From Scytonema sp. UIC 10036 (GTDB lineage Bacteria; Cyanobacteriota; Cyanobacteriia; Cyanobacteriales; Nostocaceae): a stretch of 51,897 nucleotides of DNA. Below the pieces are notes generated by a model. That model saw only the letters and a program-made list of their open reading frames with translations, was not told the origin of the DNA and did not search any database. Shown here one piece after another: positions 26,300 through 35,925 of the stretch. The stretch is from the NCBI RefSeq assembly GCF_009725235.1, contig NZ_WJFC01000086.1, positions 1-51,897 on the forward strand, in the 5' to 3' direction. Each line of letters begins with the position of its first letter. The first letter of the stretch is position 1. Both the position numbers and the translations under genes were made by a program.

Positions 26300-26734
26300 G
26301 TGGAACGTCGTGAATTTATCGGTTGGGTTGGTGTAGCAGGGGTTGCTAGTTCTTTACCGGGAGTTATTACTGCTTGTTCTTCTCAAAACACTCAGTCACC
26401 AGCAAGCCCTCCCCGTGCTGACGGATTTCAGGCTGTTGGCACAGTAGCAGATTTAGACAAAAATGGTCAAATTCTCAATGAGAAATTTGCTGCTGGCAAA
26501 GTGTTGGTCGTTCGAGATCCAAAAAACACGAGTCAAGTCCTAGCTGTTAATCCCGTTTGTACTCATGCAGGTTGTGATGTGGGATGGAAAAAAGATGAAA
26601 ATTCTTTTGTTTGTCCCTGTCATGATTCTAGATTTGCTACTGATGGTAAGGTTCTTAATGGTCCGGCTGACAAACCTATACCTACGTATACAGCAAAGGT
26701 TGAAGGGGATGAGGTTTTGGTGAAAGCGGGTTAG
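26300..26734 (+). CDS. Rieske [2Fe-2S] protein with Tat/lipoprotein signal
   Basis: A 144-residue protein. The N-terminus (ERREFIGWVGVAGVASSLPGVITACSS) has the RR-x-F twin-arginine motif and a lipobox-like ITAC with a candidate lipidated Cys near residue 26. The domain that follows has the two cluster motifs CTHAGC and CPCHDSRF, which provide two Cys and two His ligands. It lacks the long transmembrane N-terminus and Pro loop of PetC, so it is a stand-alone Rieske electron carrier on the outer face of a membrane; its partner is unknown. GTG 26300 is preferred because the Tat motif follows directly; an in-frame upstream start at 26234 would add 22 unrelated residues. Followed by a terminator-like hairpin. 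Confidence 0.82.
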   Translation: MERREFIGWVGVAGVASSLPGVITACSSQNTQSPASPPRADGFQAVGTVADLDKNGQILNEKFAAGKVLVVRDPKNTSQVLAVNPVCTHAGCDVGWKKDENSFVCPCHDSRFATDGKVLNGPADKPIPTYTAKVEGDEVLVKAG

Positions 26735-27207
26735 ATTTCTCTAACACATAAGACGAGGATATTTTCAAAGTAGTGCTCTCATAGAATTCGCTACTACACA
26801 AACAAAGTCCGCCTACGCGGACTAATAGACTTTTTGTATAAGTAAATTTTCTCTGCGTGCATTTACTGTTAGTCGTTAACGGATAGTGGATAGTGGTAGA
26901 ATCCAGACAGCAAAAGCAATGTAGCTATTAACCACTAACAGTCTTCTGCCAATACTGCTTCCGATCGCATTAAAAAAACGAATAGTAGTCTAGGCAGAAA
27001 ACTGCACACTATCATGCCAATTTTGTCAATTAACTTTGCAGAAATTAAGAAAGCAGACTAAAGGAAAAGTTTTTATTTTTTAAATAAAGTTAAATATTTT
27101 ATAATTGACTTTGAGCATTTAACAAAAAAACAATGGATTATTAGACTTTCCAAATATCCTCTAAAGTTGCGAGTGCAGAACGTTAAGTTATCAGGAATAC
27201 GGTATCA
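26735..27207. other. Intergenic region upstream of the exoprotein
   Basis: Contains the hairpin at 26806-26823 and a heptamer-like stretch GGATAGTGGATAGTGG at 26880-26897. An AT-rich 120-base segment before the exoprotein start may carry its promoter. No gene seen. Confidence 0.45.
26806..26838 (+). terminator. Hairpin with following T run after the Rieske gene
   Basis: Arms AGTCCGC (26806-26812) and GCGGACT (26817-26823) enclose a four-base loop. TTTTTG follows eight bases later. It lies about 70 bases past the Rieske stop codon. The stem is a common cyanobacterial repeat word, so termination is inferred. Confidence 0.5.
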
Positions 27208-30200
27208 ATGCTATTACTACCGAGACAGGTCATTTATCTGGCTGCTCTTATAAGTGCGATCGCTTTTCCACAATTGCCAACTTTTGCCCAAATCACTGCT
27301 GATAACAGCTTACCTAATAATTCTCAAATTATAAACTTTAACAACATTAGAACCATTAGAGGTGGAACTCAAGCTGGAAGCAACCTATTCCACAGCTTTA
27401 GTGAGTTTTCTGTTCCTACTGGAAGTGCGGCTTACTTTAACAATGCTTCTGATATTCAAAATATTTTCAGTCGTGTTACGGGTAGTTCTGCCTCTAATAT
27501 TAATGGTTTAATTGCTGCAAATGGTAACGCCAACCTGTTTCTAATTAATCCCAACGGTATTATCTTTGGTAACAATGCTCGTTTAAATATTGGTGGTTCG
27601 TTTTTAGCCACGACAGCTAGCAGTTTAAAATTTGCAGATGGAACGGAATTTAATACAACTACTCAAAATACACCCTTGCTTTCTATAGGTGTTCCTCTTG
27701 GCTTGCAATTTGGTGAAAATCCCAAAGCGATCGTTAATGAATCAGGTTACGGTATTTTCTCTATTTTTGCTGATTTTTTCAACATACCACCTGGTTTGAA
27801 AGTGGAACCAGGGAGAACGTTGGGGCTAGTAGGTGGAGAAATTGTTCTACAAGAAGGTGCTCTGAGAGCACCGGATGGGAGAATTGAGCTAGGAGGTGTT
27901 GGGAGTGGTAGTTTTGTAAGTTTGACAGCTAGCAACAGTGGGTATGTTTTAGGTTATGAGGGTGTTAAGAACTTTCAGGATATTCGTTTAAGCAAAGAGA
28001 GTGTTGCCTTTGCTGATGGAAATAGTGGTGGCAGTATTCAAGTGCAAGGCAGAAACGTGGTACTTGCTGATGGTTCATTTATAAGCGCAAACCTCACTGG
28101 AAAAGAAACGGGAAGCGGTTTGAGTATCAATGCTTCAGAATCTTTACAAATTATAGGGAAATCTATTGATGGTTTGTTTCTCAGTGGTTTGCGTGTTGGG
28201 GTTGAGCAAACAGCAACAGGACAGGCGGGAGACATCAGAATTAACACTCCTCTGTTATTGCTAAAGGACGGAGCACAGATTACAGTAGGTGTCTTCGGAC
28301 CTGGTAAAGGAGGAAACTTAATCGTTAACGCTTCTAAAGAAATTCAACTGATTGGTCAGTCTGGTGATGGTCGTCCAAGCGGCTTATTTTCTGAAACACT
28401 GGGAACAGGAAATGCAGGAGATATAACGATTACTACCCCTGTATTATGGGTTCGGGACGGAGCACAAGTTAATGCTGGTACCAGTGGTACAGGTAAAGGT
28501 GGAAATTTGACTGTTAATGTTTCTCAACAGGTACAACTACTTGGTAGAGCAGGTAATGGTCGTAGTGGCTTGCTTTCAGGAACCAGGGGAACAGGAAATG
28601 CAGGAAACATAACAATTACCACTCCTGTATTGCAACTTCAAGACGAGGCACAAGTTAATGTTGGTACCCGTGGTACAGGTAAAGGTGGAAATTTGACTGT
28701 TAATGCTTCTATATTATTGCTTAGGAATGGGTCGCAAATTTTAGTTGGCACCTTTGGTGAAGGTCAAGGGGGTAATTTGACTGTTAATGCCTCTAAGGAA
28801 ATTCAACTTATTGGCTCTACAACCGATAATCAGACTTCTAGCGGCTTGTTTTCAACAACACAAGGAAGGGGAAATGCGGGAGATATAACAATTACTACTC
28901 CCTTATTGCAGGTTCAGGATGGGGCAGTAGTTAATGCTGGTACCCGTGGTTCAGGCAAAGGTGGGAATTTAACTGTTAATGCCTCCAAACAAGTACAGCT
29001 AGTTGGCACTACAAGCAATGGTAAGTTTTCTAGTGGGTTATTTACTCGATCTGAGCAAACAGCAACAGGGGCTGCTGGTTCCTTAACAATAACCACGCCA
29101 GTGTTACTGGTTCAGGATGGGGCAAAAGTTGACACTACTACCTTAAGCACAGGTAAAGGTGGAAATTTGATTGTCAATGCTTCCAAAGAAGTTCAAGTAA
29201 CTGGTAGCTCTACTGATGGTCCTAGCGCTTTAGTAACTGGAACTACAGGCACGGAAAATGCAGGAGATTTGACAGTTAATACTCCTGTATTGCTTGTTCG
29301 AGATGGTGCATCAGTCAACGCTAACACCACTGGAGCGGGTAAAGGTGGAAATTTAATTGTTAACGCTTCTGAATCTGTAGAACTGATTGGTCGCTCTGCT
29401 GATGGTCGGTATGCTAGCAGTATAGGTGCTGCAACTCTCCTAGCAACAGGACAAGCAGGAAATTTAAGGATTAACACTCCTGTGTTACTGTTGAAGGACG
29501 GAGCACAGATTTCTGTTGGTACCTTTAGTGCAGGCAAAGGTGGGAATCTGACTGTCAACGCTTCTAAGGAAGTTCAACTGATTGGTACTTACGCTATTGA
29601 TAATACACTAGCAGCTAGTGGCTTGTTTTCAGAAACACAAGGAACAGGAGATGCAGGAGATATATCAATTACTACTCCTGTATTACTGTTAAGGGATGGG
29701 GCACGGATTGATGCTGGTACCCGTAGCTCAGGTCAAGGAGGTAATTTAACTGTCAATTCCTCTAAACAAGTACAATTAACTGGTACATCTGGTATTGGTG
29801 AGTTTTCCAGTGGTTTATTTACTCGCGCTGACCGAACAGCAACAGGAGAGGCAGGTTTGTTAACGATAACGACTCCTGTGTTGTTAATACAGAATGGTGC
29901 AACAGTATCAGCTGACACTCTTGGGAATGGTCGAGGTGGCAACATTGAGGTAACTGCAGATAGGGTGGAATTAGAGGGCGTTTCTGCTAGCGGACAATCC
30001 AGTACTTTGGGAAGTGAAACTAGAGGTAATGGTTCAAGTGCAAGGGCAGGGGATGTGACACTCAAAACTCGAATCTTAAACATCCGAGATGGTGGCTTCA
30101 TATCAACTTTCGCTTCTAATCAGGGTCAAGCTGGCAACATTACTATCCGTGTTGATGAACGCTTAAGTGCAAGAGATGGTAGTATTTTTACATCTTCTCA

Positions 30201-30852
30201 ACGCTCTTCAGGTGGATCTGTTGATATCAAAGCTCAAGATATTCGCCTGTTTGGGAACAGTGACATCTTTACTTCTGTATTTAGTGGTGTAGGCAGTGGT
30301 GGCAATATTCAATTAACAGCCAACTCCATTATCGCCTTTGATGACAGCGACATTCTTGCTTTTGCTCGAGATGGAAGAGGGGGCAATATTACTCTTAATA
30401 CCCGTGCCTTTTTTGGAGAAAACTATCGCCCCGCACCACGAGGTACAGAACCTCGTACTTTAGATGGCAATCAACAAGTAGATGTCAACGCTACAGGTGA
30501 AATTTCTTCTGGAGTGATTCTACTTCCTGATACAACTTCGATCCAAAATAATTTGGCAGAACTTCCCAATAACCTTATCGATACTAACGCGCTTATTGCA
30601 AATAGCTGCATCGCCCGTAGTTCTCGCAACGACGGAACATTTACCATCACGGGTTCCGGTGGCATACCTTACCATCCGGGAGACTTATCCGCGTCTCAAT
30701 ATTCTACTGGGACAATACGTGGTGTTGAAAATACTCACACTTCCAGCAATTCTACACATCCGTTGTGGCAAAAAGGCGACCCAATTATTGAACCTAGTGG
30801 CGTTTATCGCCTCGCTAACGGAAAATTAGTAATGAGTCGTGAATGTCGATAA
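27208..30852 (+). CDS. Two-partner-secretion exoprotein (filamentous haemagglutinin N-domain)
   Basis: A 1214-residue secreted protein. A signal peptide (residues 1-28, ending FAQ) is followed by the TpsA secretion domain: NSQIINFNNIRTIRGGTQAGSNLFHSFSEFSVPTG, and the hallmark NPNGIIFGNNARLNIGGSFLATT with NPNGI at residues 114-118. Residues about 320-990 hold about ten imperfect units of 60-80 residues with the core VLLVQDGAQVNAGTRGTGKGGNLTVNASKEVQLIG, expected to build a long beta-helix. A C-terminal section (GEISSGVILLPDTTSIQNNLAELPNNLIDTNALIANSC) is common in cyanobacterial members. The repeats are DNA repeats too. The TpsB/Omp85 pore expected to export it is not in this window. Likely surface-displayed; function unknown. 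Confidence 0.9.
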   Translation: MLLLPRQVIYLAALISAIAFPQLPTFAQITADNSLPNNSQIINFNNIRTIRGGTQAGSNLFHSFSEFSVPTGSAAYFNNASDIQNIFSRVTGSSASNINGLIAANGNANLFLINPNGIIFGNNARLNIGGSFLATTASSLKFADGTEFNTTTQNTPLLSIGVPLGLQFGENPKAIVNESGYGIFSIFADFFNIPPGLKVEPGRTLGLVGGEIVLQEGALRAPDGRIELGGVGSGSFVSLTASNSGYVLGYEGVKNFQDIRLSKESVAFADGNSGGSIQVQGRNVVLADGSFISANLTGKETGSGLSINASESLQIIGKSIDGLFLSGLRVGVEQTATGQAGDIRINTPLLLLKDGAQITVGVFGPGKGGNLIVNASKEIQLIGQSGDGRPSGLFSETLGTGNAGDITITTPVLWVRDGAQVNAGTSGTGKGGNLTVNVSQQVQLLGRAGNGRSGLLSGTRGTGNAGNITITTPVLQLQDEAQVNVGTRGTGKGGNLTVNASILLLRNGSQILVGTFGEGQGGNLTVNASKEIQLIGSTTDNQTSSGLFSTTQGRGNAGDITITTPLLQVQDGAVVNAGTRGSGKGGNLTVNASKQVQLVGTTSNGKFSSGLFTRSEQTATGAAGSLTITTPVLLVQDGAKVDTTTLSTGKGGNLIVNASKEVQVTGSSTDGPSALVTGTTGTENAGDLTVNTPVLLVRDGASVNANTTGAGKGGNLIVNASESVELIGRSADGRYASSIGAATLLATGQAGNLRINTPVLLLKDGAQISVGTFSAGKGGNLTVNASKEVQLIGTYAIDNTLAASGLFSETQGTGDAGDISITTPVLLLRDGARIDAGTRSSGQGGNLTVNSSKQVQLTGTSGIGEFSSGLFTRADRTATGEAGLLTITTPVLLIQNGATVSADTLGNGRGGNIEVTADRVELEGVSASGQSSTLGSETRGNGSSARAGDVTLKTRILNIRDGGFISTFASNQGQAGNITIRVDERLSARDGSIFTSSQRSSGGSVDIKAQDIRLFGNSDIFTSVFSGVGSGGNIQLTANSIIAFDDSDILAFARDGRGGNITLNTRAFFGENYRPAPRGTEPRTLDGNQQVDVNATGEISSGVILLPDTTSIQNNLAELPNNLIDTNALIANSCIARSSRNDGTFTITGSGGIPYHPGDLSASQYSTGTIRGVENTHTSSNSTHPLWQKGDPIIEPSGVYRLANGKLVMSRECR

Positions 30853-30900
30853 AATGAGAAATTCACTGATTTCGCTTTGATAACAGGATAGAGAACGTCT

Positions 30901-31122
30901 ATGAATATTCAGCTTGTCGAATCTTTAGCCAATGCAATCAAAGCTTTGTCTCCTGAAGAACGAGAGTTACTAAACCAAAAATTAACACATCAATCGAATT
31001 GGCAAAACTTACGTTCAACAATTTTAGCCAATGCTCAAGCCATTCAGCAACGGCGAAGCGATCTACCCTTTGAACTGGATATTGATGAAATCATTTATCA
31101 AATGCGAGAAGAAAGAGATTGA
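30901..31122 (+). CDS. Small antitoxin-like protein
   Basis: A 73-residue soluble protein, MNIQLVESLANAIKALSPEERELLNQKL at the start and an acidic end (ELDIDEIIYQMREERD). The pattern of a helical N-terminus, a basic middle and an acidic tail resembles the short antitoxin-type proteins that precede PIN or RelE-like toxins in cyanobacteria. No toxin follows: the next frame (31129-31191) is only 20 codons. It may be an orphan antitoxin or a solitary regulator. The start is ATG at 30901, 48 bases after the exoprotein stop, so it may be co-transcribed. Assignment is by general resemblance only. Confidence 0.45.
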   Translation: MNIQLVESLANAIKALSPEERELLNQKLTHQSNWQNLRSTILANAQAIQQRRSDLPFELDIDEIIYQMREERD

Positions 31123-31238
31123 GAATTGATGGCAGATTGGTTTTCTAATAAAGAAAAATGTGAAAGTTGTATCATTATTAAAATGAGTTAAACAACAGTG
31201 AGACCCAACAAAAAAATGGTTTACAGGAACTACAACAA

Positions 31239-33044
31239 GTGAAACAAAACTTCACAACAGGTGCAGCATTTATTGCAGGAGGAACCTTAGCAGGTGCTGG
31301 TGTTTCTAGCACTGTAGGCGGAATGGGGCTAGCTGGAGGATTTGGAGCCGTTGGACTTGGAACAGTTCCTGTAATTGGTGCTGGTGCTGTAGTTGGTGCA
31401 GCTGCTTATGGTGCTGTCAAAGCAATAGGAGAAGGAGACGCAGCTGCATTCTGTGCAATGGGAATTGGCACAGTAGGTGGTGCTGGCATTTCTAGTGTTG
31501 TCGGTGGGATGGGATTAGTTGCTCCTAAAATGGGTTTAGCCGTTGGTATCGGCATAGTGCCTATGGCTGGAGTTGGTGCTGTGGTTGGACTCGCCGCTTA
31601 CGGTATTGCTAAGTTGCTGGACGAACGTGGAACACGGGAAACACCACCACAAGTTTTTGAGCGGATGGAAGAAAAAGTCTTACAAATGGAAGCTTATTCC
31701 GCAGCAGTGATGGAGTTAGAAGCATTTTTATCTGGAGAAGATTTAAATCAAAAATTTGCTGCTTTGGAAGTTGAGGATGAAGTTCAAGCACTCAAGGCAG
31801 AATTTAAGAAAACAACAGAAACTAATGCCTCTTCGTCCGTAAAGTTTGAAACTTTACACCCTAAAGTTGAAACAGAAACTGTCTCTCTCAAATCCTTATC
31901 GCCTGAAACTTGGAAATGCGTAGAGATTCTTAAGGGGCACTCTGGAGCTGTCAATGCGATCGCATTCACACCTGATGGTCAAAGTTTTGTAAGTGGAAGT
32001 GATGACAAATCGGTTCATTTGTGGGATTTGAAAACTGGAAAATGGCTGTACACTTTTTCCGGGCAAGCAGAGGCAGTATTATCTGTTGCCATTAGCCCGG
32101 ATGGTCAAATAATTGCCAGTGGCTGTTTAGATAGGAAGATTACTAGCTGGAAACTAGATACAAAAAAATTTTACAATACCTTTTTCTACTTAAATTTCCC
32201 TTACAGCCATACTGGATTTATACATTCAGTTGTCTTTAGCCCTAATGGAAGTGTTCTTGCTAGTGGCAGTGGTGATAAGACAATAAGACTGTGGGGACGA
32301 TATACAGGAGAATTAAAACGTATTTTAAATGGACATACAGAAGCAGTTTTATCTGTTGTTATCAGTTCTAATGCAAAAGTCTTAGCCAGTGGTAGTGCCG
32401 ATCGCACTATAAGAATTTGGGACTTAGACACCGGAAAGCAGTTGCGTATGCTTACTGGGCATTTGCAAGCAATTAACACAATTGTTCTCAGCCCTGATGG
32501 TCACACTTTAATAAGTGGCAGTACTGACACTACCATCAAGTTATGGAATTTTCATACTGGTGAATTACTTGAAACTTTAACCGGACACTCAAGCGCAGTG
32601 GTGTCTGTTGCGATCGCTACCGATGGACAAACCCTTGCAAGTGCTAGCAGAGACGGTATCATTCATCTTTGGAATTTGCGATCGAGAAAAATTCTACAGG
32701 CTCTTTCTGGAAGCAGCCCTGTTGCTTTTAGTCCTGATGGAAAGACATTAATTAGTGGAGGAAAAGGTGCCACTCTCAAGATTTGGACTCAAAGATTTGG
32801 CAGTGACGATTCAGTACTAGAAGATAAATTACTGGGTAATGAGGAATGGTGGGAAGTTTTGGGAGTTGATAAGTTTACTTCTCCAAAAGCTGTAAAGCTT
32901 GCGTATGTGAGATTAGCAAGAAAGTATCATCCCGATATCAATGGTTCTGCTAGTGCAAAATCCAAAATGCAGGCTATTAATCGAGCCTATAGAGAATTTC
33001 GTCAGCAATTCAACATGGACAACTTAAGGAAATACAAAAAATAA
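31239..33044 (+). CDS. WD40 beta-propeller protein with C-terminal J domain
   Basis: At least 601 residues. The N-terminal 110 residues are glycine-rich and hydrophobic, made of two similar blocks (GAGVSSTVGGMGLAGGFGAVGLGTVPVIGAGAVVGAAAYG and a second copy), like glycine-zipper membrane segments. A helical linker (about 135-205) follows. Seven WD40 units at about 215-520 carry GHSGAV...LASGS.D.TI.LW cores, one blade per unit. The last 70 residues form a J domain: WWEVLGVDKFTSPKAVKLAYVRLARKYHPDI, with the HPD motif that stimulates Hsp70. This suggests a membrane-linked Hsp70 co-chaperone with a protein-binding propeller. The first start codon in frame is GTG 31239, but coding-like sequence extends back to about 31185; see the finding on its start. 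Confidence 0.8.
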   Translation: MKQNFTTGAAFIAGGTLAGAGVSSTVGGMGLAGGFGAVGLGTVPVIGAGAVVGAAAYGAVKAIGEGDAAAFCAMGIGTVGGAGISSVVGGMGLVAPKMGLAVGIGIVPMAGVGAVVGLAAYGIAKLLDERGTRETPPQVFERMEEKVLQMEAYSAAVMELEAFLSGEDLNQKFAALEVEDEVQALKAEFKKTTETNASSSVKFETLHPKVETETVSLKSLSPETWKCVEILKGHSGAVNAIAFTPDGQSFVSGSDDKSVHLWDLKTGKWLYTFSGQAEAVLSVAISPDGQIIASGCLDRKITSWKLDTKKFYNTFFYLNFPYSHTGFIHSVVFSPNGSVLASGSGDKTIRLWGRYTGELKRILNGHTEAVLSVVISSNAKVLASGSADRTIRIWDLDTGKQLRMLTGHLQAINTIVLSPDGHTLISGSTDTTIKLWNFHTGELLETLTGHSSAVVSVAIATDGQTLASASRDGIIHLWNLRSRKILQALSGSSPVAFSPDGKTLISGGKGATLKIWTQRFGSDDSVLEDKLLGNEEWWEVLGVDKFTSPKAVKLAYVRLARKYHPDINGSASAKSKMQAINRAYREFRQQFNMDNLRKYKK

Positions 33045-33132
33045 AGTGTTTGTCAATAGCTCGGTGCTATTTACTCTGTCATCAAGAATACTTATGATGT
33101 TCATCAGTAAAAACAATTGAGCAAAGTGTCCC

Positions 33133-33300
33133 ATGTCCACCGTATCGATTGTCTACTTTTCTGGTTCCGGTCATACTCATCTGATGGCACAAGCTATTGC
33201 TGAAGGTGCTGGTAAGGTTGAAGGCACAACTGTTGAACTTTTACGGATTGTTGGCGAGCAGATCGTGAATGGTCGCTGGAAAGACAACGTATTGCTGAAG
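33133..33300 (+). pseudogene. Truncated WrbA-type flavodoxin fragment
   Basis: The first 50 or so codons read MSTVSIVYFSGSGHTHLMAQAIAEGAGKVEGTTVELLRI, then VNGRWKDN. This is the FMN-phosphate loop and first beta-alpha unit of the WrbA/NAD(P)H:quinone oxidoreductase family. Past about 33290 the similarity stops and the frame runs on with unrelated residues into the 3' end of the convergent gene, to a stop at 33460-33462. The family is normally about 200 residues, so more than two thirds is missing. No later piece in other frames was found. A GGGACGAACCTTCGTCCCC hairpin sits at about 33340-33358. Confidence 0.65.
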
Positions 33301-33366
33301 TCACGAAGCGTTGGCTCAAATAATTTCATCAATAAATTGGGACGAACCTTCGTCCCCAATCCACCC

Positions 33367-34452
33367 CTACAATTCCGAAACAGGTTCTACTACCGACGGA
33401 AAACTCAAACGCTCCCGTTCCTCAAAAAATATTTGTCGCAGTGCTTGAGTGTAAGGTTCTAATAAATCTCTTTGTTCTGGGTGAATACGGTTGGTAATTT
33501 CTTCTCCCAGAATTTGGCACCATTGTTCTGTCAACTCCCATGGAATCTCTACACCCTGAACAACCATAACGCATAAAGGAAGGAGTTCGTGTTTGATTGG
33601 AGCAACACTTTTTTCTAACAAACACAGCCAGAGGTAGGCTTGGAACATATTCAAGTCGCGAAGACAGGAGTGCGTAATTCCTGGATTTGTTAACCCACCC
33701 CTACGGCTTTGATGGTTGGGCAATAATTCAGTGAGTCGGCGATAAACACTTCGAGCTACGTTTTCAGATTCAGGTAGCATTTGTTCAACAAGTGCTATCA
33801 TCGGTGAGTCTTGCTCGTGCTTTGCTGCGGAGTGACAAACTCTTTGCCAAGGCATTGCAACTTGTTCTTCCACAAACTTGAGGTAGGGAGTCAGCAGCAC
33901 TTTTTCTGCTGGTGCAAGCCTTTTTAAAATTAACTGGTTGCTAAAGTTCAATTGCGAAGTCATAAAACCAAGCGCACGCCAGTCTTTGGATATGACGTGT
34001 TGTTCCTGAAAAACGATCAATATTGGTTCTAGTTCGTATAACAACTGTTCAAGTTCTGCTAAGCTCCATATAGGTAGAGAGATTTTCTGTTCTGCTGTGT
34101 GTACGCTTTCATCTATAGAATGTTGTTGATAAACCTCTAATAGTTTCCGATATACCCGAAAGGCAAATTGAGTTATTCGCCGAGCTTCATTTAAATCTAG
34201 AATGTTAGGAATATAACCATAAAGATCTTTTGTTTGAATCCATGCCAGTTGGCAATTGACATCCAACACTGTATCCTTTAATTTCGCGGCTGTAATGGCT
34301 CTACCTTTCAATGAGTTAGCTTGTAATAAATCATCGTCAGATAGTGAATTTGCTATAGATAGAGAAAATTTATTAAGTGTAAAACGCTGTAGCCACAGTT
34401 TGAGTAAATTTTCTACAGCGTAAGTTTTTCTCGCCTGAGAAGTTTTTAACAT
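33367..34452 (-). CDS. Unrecognised 361-residue soluble protein
   Basis: An intact, apparently helical protein without signal peptide or membrane segment. Visible features are a basic start (MLKTSQARKTYAVENLLKLWLQRF), a middle part rich in Leu/Glu helices (SLAELEQLLYELEPILIVFQEQHVISKDWRALGFM), PYLKFVEEQVAMPWQRVC, and LRDLNMFQAYLWLCLLEKSVAPIKHELLPLCVMVVQGVEIPWELTEQW near the C-terminus. I do not recognise the family. Codon use and length look normal for a real gene. The start is ATG at 34452. It is isolated: a wrbA fragment at its 3' side and the 1.7-kb gene-poor region at its 5' side. No function is proposed. Confidence 0.65.
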   Translation of the reverse strand: MLKTSQARKTYAVENLLKLWLQRFTLNKFSLSIANSLSDDDLLQANSLKGRAITAAKLKDTVLDVNCQLAWIQTKDLYGYIPNILDLNEARRITQFAFRVYRKLLEVYQQHSIDESVHTAEQKISLPIWSLAELEQLLYELEPILIVFQEQHVISKDWRALGFMTSQLNFSNQLILKRLAPAEKVLLTPYLKFVEEQVAMPWQRVCHSAAKHEQDSPMIALVEQMLPESENVARSVYRRLTELLPNHQSRRGGLTNPGITHSCLRDLNMFQAYLWLCLLEKSVAPIKHELLPLCVMVVQGVEIPWELTEQWCQILGEEITNRIHPEQRDLLEPYTQALRQIFFEERERLSFPSVVEPVSEL

Positions 34453-35481
34453 GAATTTGACCTTTGCAATCTTTTTGTGAATCTGACAAATCGAACTGCT
34501 GTTGGTTAAGAAATTGTTAAGTAAGTTGGTGCAAATAATCTTTACTTGTTCGTAGTTGCGCTAAGCACGTTCGCCGCTAAGTATGCCGCAGGCATAGACA
34601 GCGCAACTAGGAACAGAATAGGAACTATTTACACTTTTTTTAGCACATTTTAAAACAATAAAGACAAATAGAAATTAGTAAAATTATTTTCCGATCGAGA
34701 AATAAATTAATTTCTTTCTGTTAATACATAGAAATCTTAATGCAGTACTGTAAGGGATCTCGAATTTTTGCACTCTTTATAAATCATTTCTAACAAAATG
34801 ATTAGTTTTTCTACATATTAACCGAGAATTATTATCGCTGCCTGGTTGAAGAACATGAGGCAGATTTGGTAGTCAAACCAGACTATTCTAATCTTATAAA
34901 TTGTATAGGTATAAAAAATCCAATATCATAACTTACAGAAACTTGAACAATAATCCGGAAGAATTTACGGAATATTATTGAGATGTTAGAGTGAGTGCCA
35001 ATTATAATAAAAGTATAAAATTTACAATTATGTTACTGAGATAATGAAAAATTTATATCGTTGATATAGCTTAACGGGTGCATCTGGTGTAAAATCTGTG
35101 TAGTAAGCTACAGTTTTTATTCCTGATTACCAAAATGTTATGTAACCAAAGTCTGTAGAGTGTTTGTACTACTTCTACTCAAGCAGTAGTCGTATAGCAC
35201 AATTCACGCTTAAGATATCGGCTTATATGTGACATTTTGTATTTAAGAAAAGCTGTACAATAATTTTCTTCTATCTTTTTGATGGAAGAAATGAATTCTC
35301 ATAGCAATATCTTTGAAAAAACGATAAATAGATTCACCTGCTACCCCTGTTTGCAGGTAATATCTACACTGAAAAGTGCGTTATTTTGTATGACTCTATC
35401 AATTGTTGTCATTGTTGCAATTTTACCTACAGATAGCTGTAGGTGAGTTTTGCAATTGTAGTTGAAGGAAAACTTTAAAAT

Positions 35482-35521
35482 TAACAGTGATGCCGGAGTA
35501 TCGGCAAATCATTCACTGTTA
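35482..35521. other. Strong two-part stem-loop, candidate RNA structure
   Basis: Outer arms TAACAGTGA (35482-35490) and TCACTGTTA (35513-35521) are perfect complements. Immediately inside, TGCCG (35491-35495) pairs with CGGCA (35502-35506). A six-base loop and a short bulge remain. It lies about 630 bases before the invertase ATG. There is no T run directly after it, so an RNA element or binding site is as likely as a terminator. Confidence 0.5.
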
Positions 35522-35925
35522 GCAATGAACTTTTGATAGAAAAAACCTTAACTGTTAACAAGTATTCTCGAATTAAAAAAGCCATGAGGCATAAATAAAC
35601 AGAAGTATCTCAGTCCTTAAAATCCCTAATTTAAGAGATTTGAGGTAGAATATATATTTTTTAGCATTAAGAGTTATGAACTTTAAAAACCATATTGCAT
35701 CCTACAAAAATTCGTTATAGATTCTTATCTATAGGCATGGAAATATTATTTCATTCTAGCTCTGAAGAAACTTTATACATTTAAGTAAAGTTACTTAAAC
35801 AAAAGCATTAATTAATTCAATAATTACATATTATTTCAGGTATGTTTTTGTTAAGTAAAAAATGTTCCTAACGTTTGAATGTAGCAACATATCATGGATA
35901 ACTAAAGTTTATGAGATCGTTTGAT

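Noticed and set aside
27747..30101. Several minus-strand open frames inside the exoprotein gene
   Set aside because: They mirror the repeated plus-strand coding pattern and have low-complexity Pro/Val/Leu sequences.
34760..35060. Search for tRNA or other classical RNA genes in the gene-poor region
   Set aside because: No cloverleaf, T-loop GTTCGAATC-like motif or CCA end was found here or in the other long gaps.
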